This document shows positions 18,205 to 27,969 of a DNA stretch of 64,000 bases, piece by piece. Both the position numbers and the translations under genes were made by a program. How positions within the stretch are numbered: the stretch's first letter is position 1; each line of letters opens with the position of its first letter. Origin of the DNA: Pseudomonas poae (GTDB taxonomy: Bacteria; Pseudomonadota; Gammaproteobacteria; Pseudomonadales; Pseudomonadaceae); assembly GCA_004000515.1 (NCBI GenBank), contig CP034537.1, forward strand, positions 4,664,001 to 4,728,000, in the 5' to 3' direction. The notes beneath the pieces were generated by a model. The model worked only from the letters and a program-made list of their open reading frames with translations. It was not told the DNA's origin and did not search any database.

Positions 18205-18614
18205 TTGGCACCTCCGCTACGCAGGCCGGTCCATGTGGCCGCCAGTGTCAGCAGCAAGACGATGGCCGACAGCACCAGGCCGCCGGGCATCGCGGCGTAG
18301 GCGTCCTTGGCATGTTGGAAGGCATTCACCAGGCCCAATACCCAGGTCACCAGCAACAGCAGGACATAACGCGCCGGTTGCCCGGCCCTGAGCCCGGTGC
18401 GGAACAGATTGACCAGCGCAAACAAGAACGCGAACCCCGCGAACACCAGCGCCCCGGCAATCAGCCAGGACGCGAAGTTGGCCCACTGAATCTGGTAGGT
18501 CTGGGTGTAGGCAATGTCGCTGAGCAACGCACCGAGAAACAGCGGCACGGTGCCGGCCAGCAAGGTCGTATGCAACGGGCCTGGATGGGTTCGGTAGACG
18601 GGAAGGGTAGTCAT
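18201..18614 (-). CDS. DUF2231 domain membrane protein
   Basis: A 137-residue protein with four hydrophobic segments, matching the DUF2231 arrangement in which HPGPLH near residue 10 opens the domain and further helices follow (ASWLIAGALVFAGFAFLFAL, LLLLVTWVLGLVNAF). The frame is open upstream to 18707, but the ATG at 18614 gives the family-typical start. It overlaps the sorbosone-dehydrogenase-like gene by four bases. DUF2231 proteins often accompany periplasmic dehydrogenases and may serve as electron-accepting membrane partners, which is an inference here. Confidence 0.8.
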   Translation of the reverse strand: MTTLPVYRTHPGPLHTTLLAGTVPLFLGALLSDIAYTQTYQIQWANFASWLIAGALVFAGFAFLFALVNLFRTGLRAGQPARYVLLLLVTWVLGLVNAFQHAKDAYAAMPGGLVLSAIVLLLTLAATWTGLRSGGAK

Positions 18615-18786
18615 AGGGACGGCGGCTCCTTGTTGTACAACGCCCCTGGGCGGGGCAGCGCATAGGAGATGAACGCACCGCGTGTCAGAAAGTTCAGCAT
18701 GAATCATGTCGAAATATTATGAACCCCTAGGGCGGCCCCAGCCTAACGCCGTATCATCCCGCACTTTCCTATCGCCAGGCGCTTCC

Positions 18787-19813
18787 ATGACCCACCCCGC
18801 ATCGGCTTCGTGTGCCAATACAAGCATCCCGAGCGCCTGCTCTCGGCCAGCGCCCTCAAATTGATCGAAGGCCCGTTAAACCCGCGCACCACCACTTTGC
18901 GCTGGATGGACGGGGTCACGCCGCAAGTGGCGCGTGACAAGCTGGTTGAAGTGGTCACCCACAACCTGGCGGCGCAACTGCGTCTGCTGGCCTATGTCGC
19001 CACGTTGCCTGCCGCGCTGCGCATGCTGCGCCTGAGCAGTGACTTGTTGCCGTTCTACAGCCACCCGAAAGTCGCTGCTGTGTATAAGGACCCGGCCATC
19101 GAGCGTCAGTTGGTGGAAGGTTTTGCTGCCATTGGCGAACTGGCACGCGCATCGGATATCCGCCTGTCATTCCATCCCGGCCAGTACTGTGTGCTGGGCT
19201 CGGAAAACCAGGTGTAGTGGAAAACAGCGTGGCCGAATTCGAATACCACGCCGACATGATCCGCATGATGGGGTACGGCCAACGCTTCCAGGACCTCAAG
19301 TGCAACGTGCACATTGCCGGGCGTCTAGGTGTTGAAGGCAACCGCACGGTGTGGGCGCGGCTGTCGGAGGTGGCGCGTAACTGCATCACCTTCGAGAACG
19401 ATGAAAAAACCTACGGCCTCGACGACTGCCTGCAAATCGCTGACCTGGCGCCCGTGGTGCTCGACATCCACCACTGCTGGATTCATGAAAACGACTACAT
19501 CGACCCCCACTCTGAGCGGGTTGCGCGGGTCATTGACAGCTGGCGCGGCGTGCGTCCGACCTTGCATTACTCCCAGCCCCAGGAAAGCCTGCAAGAGTTG
19601 GGCTTTGACGCCGAGCACAAACTGGAAATGGACGCGCTGATGAAGGTGGTTTCCAAACGCGACCTGTATGGCCACAGTGCGCAAATGTGGAACCGCTGGA
19701 CCAACGACTACGCGCTGCAGTTTCTTGATCGCTTCGACATCATGCTCGAAGCCAAGGACAAGAACGTCGCGTCCCTGGCGTTTTACGAGCATTGGCAACG
19801 GCGTAAGGCATGA
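18787..19813 (+). CDS. uvsE: UV damage endonuclease UvsE (two frameshifts)
   Basis: A UVDE-family TIM-barrel nuclease that nicks DNA 5' of UV photoproducts. Metal-binding and family motifs are visible: RIGFVCQY near the start, LSFHPGQYCVLGSEN near residue 130, IAEFEYH-like VAEFEYHADMIRMMGYG, LDIHHCWIHE near residue 230 and PTLHYSQP near residue 260. The N-terminal frame needs one base at CCCC 18795-18798 (five expected). A second missing base lies near 19208-19209, most simply giving SENPGVVENS. The corrected length is 342 residues, normal for the family. It is divergent from the DUF2231-sorbosone operon and convergent with the outer-membrane gene. Confidence 0.88.
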
Positions 19814-19818
19814 CCCCG

Positions 19819-20767
19819 CTATTTCTTGCCTTCCAGCGGAATCACCAGGGTTGCCCACAGGTTCCAGCCATCGGGACGGTTTTTTGCGTCGAATTCGTAA
19901 TAGCCCTTGATGTTGGCGTACCACTGTTCATCCCCCACCTTGAAGAAGTGCCCCACCTGCGGCCCGATCCCCGCCACGCGTGACTTGAAGTCGCCCAGTA
20001 CCGCGCCGCTGCCGCTGTCGCCGGTGACTTGCTCGAAGTAATAGCCAACCAGGCCGACCAGGGTCTGCGAGGTCAGGAACCGCGAGGCGCTCAGATCAAT
20101 GTGGGCGTCGATGCCGTTTTTATAGTGGGTGTCGGTGTTCTCCCAGTTGTAGGTCATGCCGGCCACGGCGGAGAACTCGTAGGTCTTGTCGAAGTAGGTG
20201 TAGCCACCCCGGCATCCAGGGCCGCATGGCCCAGGCCGATGTTTACCAGGCGGTTCGGGTCGTAGGCGCCGATGGGGATGTTGCCCATGGAATAGGCCAT
20301 GAAGTTGTGCACGCCATGGTTCCACTTCAGGGTGCCGAGCAGGTAGAGATCACTGCCGCCTTTGAGACTGTCGTTGGTGCCGCCGGAGAATGAACGTCCG
20401 CGTGGCCCGGTGATGGTCGCGTCGATACTGGCTTCGGAACGTCCAACGGCGGCGACGGCGGAAATCGCCGCCTGCGCACCGCCCAGCACCGGGGTTTCGA
20501 AGGTGTAGGTGGGGCTTGCGAACAACAAGTCGGCCTTGGCGTCCAGGCCGACCACCGTGCGCCCGCCACGGGGTACGACGGCGTTTTGTTATCGCTGGCG
20601 CTGACGTGGTAGTACACCAGCGGCAGGCTCCAGCCGGGTGCGACCGGCGCGGCGGCCAGTGCGCCAAACTGCCCGGGCAGCCAAAAGCTGATGCCGCCGT
20701 CGTCTGCCTGCGCCATGGCGATGGGGAGCAGGGTAAGCAGGCTCAAAACACGGGTTGTCGTGGTCAT
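19819..20767 (-). CDS. Outer-membrane phenol meta-degradation (SphA-like) family protein (two frameshifts)
   Basis: A signal peptide (LLTLLPIAMAQADDGG) is followed by a beta-rich protein of about 316 residues, with SFWLPGQFGALAAAP and repeated aromatic strands ending in FDAKNRPDGWNLWATLVIPL. This pattern belongs to the putative MetA-pathway outer-membrane channels. The frame breaks at GGGG 20570-20573 and CCCC 20207-20210, each expected to be five. Correction joins the three pieces (YPRGGRTVVGLDAKA and DAGGGYTYFDKTYEF). The start ATG at 20767 has AGGAAG upstream. Transport of hydrophobic or aromatic compounds is a family-level inference. Confidence 0.8.
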
Positions 20768-20911
20768 AGGACTTCCTATCCAAAGGGCCGAACCGTGCGC
20801 TCTGGGGTGGGGCGCCCCACAGGCTGCTTGAGCATAGTCCAGGGATGGCAGAGTGTTGTGTTCGCGACCCTCTGCCTGCATTCTCCCAGGCCCGACACAA
20901 GGAACCGCCCC

Positions 20912-21393
20912 ATGCCAACCCTGCATCTGCTGTGCGGCAAAATCGCCTCCGGCAAGTCAACCCTGCCCAGACCCTCGCTGCCCAGCATGGCGCTATCGTG
21001 TTCAGCGAAGACCACTGGCTCGCCACGCTCTATCCGGCTGAAATCCGCTCCATCGCCGATTACCTGCGCTGCGCCCAGCGCGTTCGTGGCGTGCTGGGGC
21101 CATTGGTCATCAAGGTGCTGCAGTCGGGTGTCAACGTAGTACTGGACTTCCCCGCCAACACCCTGGCCAATCGCGAGTGGCTGTTGGGCTTGGCGCACGC
21201 AGCCCAGGTTCCCCACTGCCTGCATTACCTGGAACTGGACGACGCCACCTGCCGTGCGCGGCTGCATGCGCGCAATGCCCAGGGCGAGCATGACTTTGCT
21301 GCGACCGATGCCGAGTTCGACCTGATCACCCGCCACTTCAGTGTGCCGGGTGAGGAGGAGGGATTGGTGATTGAGGTGCATCGTCCACAGTGA
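20912..21393 (+). CDS. P-loop kinase-like ATPase (one frameshift)
   Basis: About 160 residues with a Walker A motif CGKIASGKST at the start, then FSEDHWL, VNVVLDFPANT and an ARLHARN lid-like region. This is typical of small zeta-toxin or shikimate-kinase-like phosphotransferases annotated as AAA-family ATP-binding proteins. The frame breaks near 20965, where one base is missing so that STL is followed by AQTLAAQHGA. The start ATG at 20912 has AAGGA nine bases before it. It is convergent with the chemoreceptor gene (23 bases apart). The substrate is unknown. Confidence 0.75.
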
Positions 21394-21416
21394 ACGCCGT
21401 CAGTGCGCCACAGGTT

Positions 21417-23368
21417 TCAGGACTTGAACCTCCCCACCAAACCATTCAGTTCATCTGACAGGTTGGACAAACGCCCCGAGTCGTCCTGCGCCGAATTGGC
21501 CAGGCTTTCCACCAGCCGTGCTTCGTCGTAGATCTGCTGGATGTGCCGGTTGATCTCCTCGGCGACGCTGTGTTGCTCCTCGGCGGCGGCGGAGATTTGC
21601 AGGTTCTGGTCGCGGATCTCGTTTACCGAGGTCTGGATGCCTTCAAAGCTGTCCCGTGCGCTTTCGATGGACGACACACTGGCCCGTGACAGGTCCAGGC
21701 AACTGCCCATTTTTGCGTGACTTCCTGGGTTTTGTTTTCCAGGGTGCCGAGCAGTTGTTCTATTTCGCCAGTGGAGTCGGAGGTGCGCTTGGCCAACGCG
21801 CGCACTTCGTCGGCGACCACCGCAAAGCCGCGGCCTTGGTCGCCCGCGCGGGCGGCTTCAATGGCCGCGTTGAGTGCCAGCAGGTTGGTCTGCTCGGCAA
21901 TCGCGCGGATGGTGCCGAGGATCTGGTTGATGCTGCGGCTACCGGCTTCCAGCTCGACCATGGCCTGGGACGATTCGGTCAAGCGACGCCCCAGGCGGTT
22001 GACGTTATCGGTGGTCACTTCGATCTGCTGCTTACCCTCGGCCACACGACGGTGGCCGTTCTCGGCGGACTCGGCCGCGCCACTGCATGAGCGCGCCACC
22101 TCGTTGGCGGTGGCGACCATTTCATTGAACGCGGTAGACACCAACTCCACCGCCTCACGCTGGCGCCCAGCGGCTTCGTTCATGTTGTGCGCCACTTCGC
22201 TGTTGACCTTCGATGCGTTTTGCAAGTTAGTCGAGGCCGCGCCGATGTGCTGGATCAGTTGGCGAATCGCTGCGAGAAACTTGTTGAACCAGCCCGCCAG
22301 TTCGGCCGTTTCATCCTTGCCTTGCACCTGCAGTTCATGGCGCAAATCGCCTTCGCCCTGGGCGATGGACTGCAAGCCCGTGCTGACCTGGCCGATAGGC
22401 TTGACGATGACTTTGGAAAACGCCGCTGCGATCAGCCCGAAGATAAGTACCAGCACACCGACGATGATCGCGGTGAGGTAGGTCATACGCGTGGCTTCTG
22501 CCATGACTTCACCGTGTTCGATCAAGCCGATATAGCGCCAGCCCAGGCCGGGCGAGGTCCAGATATTGGCCATGTAACGCACGCCGTCGATGACCACTTC
22601 GGTGGAGCCCTCTGGCGTCTGCGCCAAGTGCGCGTACGGCGCACCCAGCTCCTTGAGGGGCTTGAAGCTGTGGGCGGCGTCACGCGGGTCCACCAACACC
22701 ACGCCGTCTTCCACCAGCATCACGTAGCCGCTTTGCCCCAGCTTGATGCTCTTGACCAGTTCGGTGAGGTTTTTCAGCGACACGCTGACCACGAACACAC
22801 CCTTGGCCTTGCCGGCGTTATCCAGCAGCGCCCGCGCGGTGCCCACCAGGGCCACGTCGTCCTTGTCGTAGTAGTAAGCCGGCGTGCGCACGGTCTTGCC
22901 GGGGCTGGCCATCGCGGCCTTGTACCACGGTCGGGTGCGCGGGTCGTATTTGGACAACTGCGGGTCATCCGGCCATTTGGCGTAGGTGCCGTCTTCCAGG
23001 CCGATAGACAGGATCGCCGCTGCCGGGTGTGTGGCGCCGAAGCGGGCGAAACGGTCGATCACGTCCTGCGCGGCCGCTGGCATCGGCTGGCTGGCCGCGT
23101 CGGCAGGTTGGTAATTCTTGAGCGTGTTGATGGACGTGTATACAGGATCGGTGGCCATTTGATCGACGTTCTGCAACGTGCCATCGAAAAACTGGCGGAT
23201 ATTGCCGTCGATCTGGCGAATTTCCCGCGTGCTGCCGTCGATGAACTGGTCCACCGCCTGGGTCCGTGTATTCATGACGGAGATCACTGCCACTAGGCTT
23301 ACTGGAATAAAAGCGACAGAGACAAAAGCCAGTACAAGCTTATTTTTTATTTTCATCGAGACGACCAT
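21417..23368 (-). CDS. Methyl-accepting chemotaxis protein with dCache domain (one frameshift)
   Basis: A 650-residue chemoreceptor: membrane segment 1 at about residues 12-32, a periplasmic double-CACHE sensor to about residue 285 ([20 protein letters not shown] is the typical signature), membrane segment 2 at about 290-312, HAMP, then the cytoplasmic signalling domain with the conserved tip [19 protein letters not shown]. The frame breaks at TTTTT 21710-21714 (six expected), and one added base restores [10 protein letters not shown] and the last 95 residues. The start may be the later Met ([11 protein letters not shown], 23356). dCache receptors commonly sense amino acids or organic acids. 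The ligand here is unknown. Confidence 0.87.
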
Positions 23369-23493
23369 CAGCTAGAGGGCGGCCAGACCACCGAAGACTT
23401 GGCGATCTGCTATCACTGCTGTTTCGGCTCGGCGCCGGCAAATCTTTAGGGTTTTTTGTACACAATACAAATAGGTGATTGTTCTGTATCCAA

Positions 23494-26400
23494 TCAGTAC
23501 ACATCACGCAGATAACGCTTTTGCTCGCTCAAGCCCCGCCAGTATTCCACGGCGCCTTCAACGCAAAGCCCGCCGTGGCTTTGCGCGATTTCACGGAGTG
23601 CCTGGTCGACGTCCTTGGCCATGCGGCTGGCATCGCCGCAGATATACAGCCGCGCGCCGTCCTGCAGCCAGCGCCAGAGCTCGGCACCGTGTTCGAGAAG
23701 GCGGTCTTGTACATAGATTTTCTGTGCCTGGTCGCGGAAAACGCCAGGCTCAGGTGGGTCAGCATGCCGTCGCGCTGCAGTCCTTGCAGCTCGTCCTGGT
23801 AGTAGAAGTCGCTGGCCGCGTGCTGCTCGCCAAAGAACAACCAGTTACGTCCCTGATGGCCCAAGGCACGGCGCTCTTGCAAGAACCCACGAAACGGCGC
23901 CACGCCGGTGCCAGGGCCGATCATGATCATTGGCACGTCACCGTCGGTGGGCGTACGGAAATGCTTGGAAGGCTGCACGAATATCGGCACCTCGCCGTCG
24001 TCCGCGCGGTCGGCCAGGTAGGTGGAGGAAACGCCCTTGCGCTTGCCATACCGCACGGCGGCCACTGTGAGATGCACCTGCTGCGGGTACGCCTTGGCGC
24101 TGGACGCGATGGAATACAGACGCGGTTGCAGGCGCTTGAGGGTGCCGAGCAACTCATCCGCCGCGCAGTCGACGGGGTATTCCTGCAGCACGTCCGCCAA
24201 CTGGCGGCCCCACAGCCAGTTTTTCAGGTCTGCCTTGCGCTCCGGTTCAAGCAATTGTTTAAGCGCGGGATTGCGGCTGCGCTCGGCGATGAACGCCAAG
24301 GTGTCGCTGCTGGGCCGGGCGATTTCGAAGTGCTGGGTCAATGCCTGTTGCAGCGGTACGTCGCCAAAGGTGTCGATGTTCACGTGGGTGTCGCCACCCA
24401 GGCGGGTGAGTTCAAGCAGTTCGCTGACCAGTTCCGGGCAGTTGCGCGGCATCACGCCAAGCGCGTCACCGGCTTCATAGCTCAGGCCGGAGTCGGTGAG
24501 GTCCAAGGCGAATTGGCGGGTTTCCTTGTGCAGGCTGTGCGGGTTCAGGTGCCGATTAAGCAGCAGGCGTGACCCGTGCAGTTTGGTTTTGCCGGCGGGC
24601 GTGGCCGGGGTGATGGCTTTTGTCGGGCTGAGGGTTTGTTGGAGCCGCGCCAGCCAGGCATCGGCAGCGGCTTCGAATTCGGTGTCGCAGTCGACGCGCT
24701 CTAGCAGTCGCGTGGCGCCCAATGCCTGGAGACGTTGATCGAGTTGTTTGCCGTGATGGCAGAACTGATCGTAGTTCGGGTCGCCCAAGGCAAGCACCGC
24801 AAAACGCAAGGATTCCAAACGTGTTTCGCTGCGGCTCAAGCCGTGCCAGAACCCTTCGCCATTGTCCGGCGGATCGCCGTCGCCGAAGGTGCTGCTGATC
24901 AACGCGAGGGTGTGCGTGGTCGCCAGTTTGCTGGGAGGGAAGTCGGCCATGGCGCTCAGTTCCACCGCAATACCGGCATCGCCCAGGCGTTTGGCGAAGC
25001 GCTCGGCGAGGGCTTCTGCGTTACCGGTCTGCGAGGCCCATAACAGCGTGACTGCCGGGGAGGGCGCCGGTGTGTTCTGCGCGCGGCTGAACAATCCGCC
25101 GAGCAAGCCGTCCAGCCACAAGCGCGATGCCTTGGCCAGCGGTGCGCTGTCCGGCATCACTGGCACGCCCAGCGTAGTGGAGCTTGATTGCAGGCCGCTC
25201 AGGAAACCGGCGAGGTAGGTGCGTTCACTGTCGCTCAGTTGCGGCGGTGGCACGTTGCGGATGCCGGCGATGTCGGCGAAGGCGTCGAGGCGCGACAAGG
25301 TGGAGTCCTCTGTATTAGGGGCAGGGCGGTCGAGAAACTGATGGTCGATCAACTCGACTCGCGCCAAGGCAACGGCGCAGAACTTGAATTCTGGCTGCAA
25401 GGAAATCGGGTCCACCGCATCGTTGGTCACTGCGTTGATGGCCAAGTGTTCGCCGAACACATCGTTCCAGTGAAAGGGTGCAAAACAGTTGCCTGGGCGC
25501 ACCCGGTCGGTGACCACGGCGGGCAGCACGGCGCGGCCGCGTTGGGAGCGGACCTCTACCGAATCCTGGGTCTTGATGCCCAGGCTCGCGGCGTCTTCGG
25601 GGTGCAGTTCGATGAACGGGCCAGGGTTGAGTTTGTTCAGGGTGGCAACCTTGCCGGTCTTGGTCAGGGTGTGCCACTGGTGTTGCAGGCGACCGGTGTT
25701 GAGGACGAAAGGGAAGGCGTCATCGGGCATTTCCGCCGGCGGCATATGCGGGCGAGCGAAGAAGCGACCCTTGCCGGTTTCCGTCGCGAATCTGAGCGCG
25801 CCGTCATTGAGGTAGCGGATCGGATTGCGGTCCGCGCCATCGTCGGATGCGCAGGGCCATTGCAGCGGTTGCTCGCGCAGGCGTGCATGGCTGGCGCCGC
25901 GAATGTCGTAGCCGGTCTTGGGGTTCCAGGCGCGCTTGATCTCGTCGAAGACGTCGGCGGCCGAGGCGTAGCTGAACGCATCGGCAAAGCCCATCTCGCA
26001 GGCAACCCTGGCGATGATCTGCCAGTCCGGCAGGGTTTCGCCCGGTGCGTCGACGGCCTTTGCATCAGCGTCAGGTTACGCTCGGAGTTGATCATCACGC
26101 CTTCGGCTTCGGCCCACAGGGCGCCCGGCAACAGGATATCGGCGTAGCGGTTGGTCTCGGTGTCGAGGAAGGCGTCCTGGGTGATCACCAGTTCGGCGGC
26201 TTGCAAGGCTTCGATGACGGTGCGGCGATTGGGCACGCTGGCCACTGGGTTGGTGCAGATGATCCAGCACGCCTTGATCTGCCCGGCGGCCATCTGCTCG
26301 AACATCGCCACGGTGCCGCCGCCCACCTGGCGCGGCAGGCTGTTCTGTGGCAGTTGCCAGAGGTCTTCGATAAACGCGCGGTCGGAGTCCACCAGCACCG

Positions 26401-27459
26401 AACGCTGGCCTGGCAGGCCTGGGCCCATGTAGCCCATCTCGCGACCGCCCATGGCGTTGGGTTGGCCGGTGAGGGAAAACGGTCCGCTGCCGGGGCGGCA
26501 GATGGCGCCGGTCGCCAGGTGCAGGTTGCACAGAGCGTTGGTGTTCCAGGTGCCGTGGGTGCTCTGGTTGAGGCCCATGGTCCAGCAGCTCATCCATTCG
26601 GCGGCTTGGCCGATCCACTCGGCGGCTTGGCGGATATCGGCTTCGGCGAGGCCAGTGAGTTCGGCGACGGTGTGCGGTGGGTAGTCTTCGAGGAAGCCGG
26701 GCATCGCCTCCCACCCTTCGGTGAAGGCGGCAATAAAGGCGGGGTCGGTGTGGCCGTTTTGCACCAGCAGGTGCAGCAGGCCGTTGAGCAGGGCGAGGTC
26801 GGTACCGGGCTTGATCGGCAGGAACAGGTTGGCCTTGTCTGCCGTGGCGCTGCGCCGGGGTCGACCACAATCAGCTTCGCCCCGGCCTTGACCCGGTCCA
26901 TCATGCGCAGGAACAGGATCGGGTGACAGTCGGCCATGTTCGCGCCGATCACGAAGAACAGGTCGGCGCGGTCGAAGTCTTCGTAAGCGCCGGGTGGCCC
27001 GTCCGCGCCCAGTGAAAGCTTGTAGCCGCTGCCGGCGCTGGCCATGCATAACCGTGAGTTGGATTCGATGTTGTGGGTGCGGACAAAACCCTTGGCCAGT
27101 TTGTTGGCCAGGTATTGGGCTTCCAGCGACATCTGCCCCGATACGTAGAATGCCAATGCGTCCGGCCCATGGTTGTCGAGGATCCGCCGCAAGCGCGTGG
27201 CGGTCTCGCTGATGGCGTTGTCCATGGCGATGCGCACCGGGTCGTGGTCCCGGGCGTGGCGCAGATAGGCATGTTGCATGCGCCCGGAGTCGGCGATGGC
27301 CTGCCCGCAGGTCGTGCCCTTGGTGCACAAGCGGCCGAAGTTGGTGGGGTGGGCTTTGTCGCCGATCACCTTGACCACTGTGTTGTGCTCGACTTGCATG
27401 ACGATGCCGCAGCCCACACCACAATAAGGACACACACTGCGTATGCTGTTGCTTGCCAT
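23494..27459 (-). CDS. nasA: Bifunctional assimilatory nitrate reductase/sulfite-reductase-type flavoprotein (three frameshifts)
   Basis: A 1322-residue fusion. The N-terminus has a 4Fe-4S site (VCPYCGVGCG and LCTKGTTCG) and a molybdopterin bis-MGD reductase of the NasA type (NIESNSRLCMASAGSGYK, WTMGLNQSTHGTWN, then the MopB dinucleotide domain with PGNCFAPFHWND). From about residue 800 it continues into flavodoxin (TLLWASQTGNAEALAERFA), FAD-binding (RLYSIASS) and NADPH-binding (GPGTGVAPFRGFLQER) modules like CysJ. It would reduce nitrate to nitrite with NADPH in one cytoplasmic polypeptide. Frames break at GGGG 26857-26860, TTT 26059-26061 and GG 23736-23737, each short by one base. The start ATG at 27459 has AGGA upstream. 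It is divergent from nirB and has its own sigma-54 promoter and leader. Confidence 0.88.
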
Positions 27460-27472
27460 CCGACATCCTGTA

Positions 27473-27529
27473 GACAAAAGGCGCCTTGCGACCCTCCGTT
27501 GAAAACGGGGATCGCACGGCGCCTTTGTC
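27473..27529 (-). terminator. Leader attenuator hairpin of nasA
   Basis: On the minus strand GACAAAGGCGCC pairs with GGCGCCTTTTGTC. The stem extends inward through TGCGA/TCGCA to a CCCGTT/AACGG tip and ends in TTTTGT only 14 bases before the nasA ATG. A terminator inside the leader makes sense only with conditional read-through. Confidence 0.7.
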
Positions 27530-27535
27530 GAGAGG

Positions 27536-27553
27536 GCAGTCTGCGTTGACTGC
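27536..27553 (-). promoter_or_regulatory. ANTAR-type hexaloop hairpin in the nasA leader
   Basis: GCAGTC and GACTGC form a perfect six-base stem around the six-base loop AACGCA, with A at position 1 and G at position 4, the signature recognised by ANTAR antiterminators such as NasR, NasT and AmiR. It begins about seven bases after the predicted transcription start. Confidence 0.75.
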
Positions 27554-27570
27554 TTGATGGGAGTGTTGCT

Positions 27571-27586
27571 CGCAAGTCACGTGCCA
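27571..27586 (-). promoter_or_regulatory. Sigma-54 promoter of nasA
   Basis: TGGCACGTGACTTGCG on the minus strand fits the sigma-54 consensus TGGCAC-N5-TTGC exactly. It predicts transcription from about 27560. Nitrogen control through NtrC is expected. Confidence 0.82.
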
Positions 27587-27594
27587 CCTTGTGT

Positions 27595-27684
27595 TGTAGT
27601 GAGCGGGCTTGCCCGCGCTGCGGTGTATCAGGCACATCACGCTAGCCTGACACACCGCAGCGCGGGGCAAGCCCACTCACTACA
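27595..27684. repeat. Paired REP palindrome between nasA and nirB
   Basis: Arms TGTAGTGAGCGGGCTTGCCCGCGCT and AGCGCGGGGCAAGCCCACTCACTACA flank a short inner dyad (TGCGGTGTATCAGGC.../GCCTGACACACCGCA). It lies upstream of both divergent sigma-54 promoters, about 10 bases from the nasA -24 element. Confidence 0.88.
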
Positions 27685-27705
27685 CGTGCACATTTATGAG
27701 GCGAG

Positions 27706-27725
27706 GCGCACCAGGGAGAGGCGCC
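27706..27725. promoter_or_regulatory. Possible NtrC-type enhancer site
   Basis: GCGCACCAGGGAGAGGCGCC contains a GCACCA half-site and an imperfect inverted partner. It sits about 80 bases before the nirB -24 element and about 120 bases from that of nasA. The match to the NtrC consensus is only partial. Confidence 0.3.
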
Positions 27726-27787
27726 ATGTGAGGTCGTTGGCAGGTTGGAGTATCACCTGAAGCGGCCAACACGGGTCTTAGGCCAAT

Positions 27788-27803
27788 TGGCACGCCGCCT
27801 GCA
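27788..27803 (+). promoter_or_regulatory. Sigma-54 promoter of nirBD
   Basis: TGGCACGCCGCCTGCA matches TGGCAC-N5-TTGC with one change and keeps the essential GG and GC. Transcription would start near 27814. Confidence 0.78.
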
Positions 27804-27823
27804 AGCTCTCCAACCATCCCACC

Positions 27824-27841
27824 TCGGTCAACGACGATCGA
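27824..27841 (+). promoter_or_regulatory. ANTAR-type hexaloop hairpin P1 in the nirB leader
   Basis: TCGGTC and GATCGA pair over six bases (one G-U) around the loop AACGAC, with A1 and G4. It begins about ten bases after the predicted start, the same place as in the nasA leader, and shares the loop bases AACG with it. Confidence 0.7.
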
Positions 27842-27887
27842 CAGGCCAACACCGGTCATGGGCATAAGCGGCTAGACCGCATAAGAA

Positions 27888-27903
27888 CAGGCAAAGACGC
27901 CTG
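27888..27903 (+). promoter_or_regulatory. ANTAR-type hexaloop hairpin P2 in the nirB leader
   Basis: CAGGC and GCCTG form a five-base stem around the loop AAAGAC, again A1 and G4. Its right half overlaps the left arm of the terminator at 27897-27930, so the two structures exclude each other. This is the classic antiterminator arrangement. Confidence 0.72.
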
Positions 27904-27930
27904 GAACCGCAAGGTTTCAGGCGTTTTTTT
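27897..27930 (+). terminator. Leader attenuator of nirBD
   Basis: ACGCCTGGAACC and GGTTTCAGGCGT pair (one G-U) around GCAA and are followed by seven T. It is a strong intrinsic terminator 39 bases before the nirB start codon. No gene ends upstream on this strand, so it can only attenuate nirBD. Confidence 0.85.
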
Positions 27931-27969
27931 GCTTTTTTAAACCGTGATGAGCTTTGTCAGGTGCTAACT

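Noticed and set aside
23529..25994. A separate 821-residue molybdenum-flavoprotein gene
   Set aside because: It is the C-terminal part of nasA, isolated only by frame breaks at both ends.
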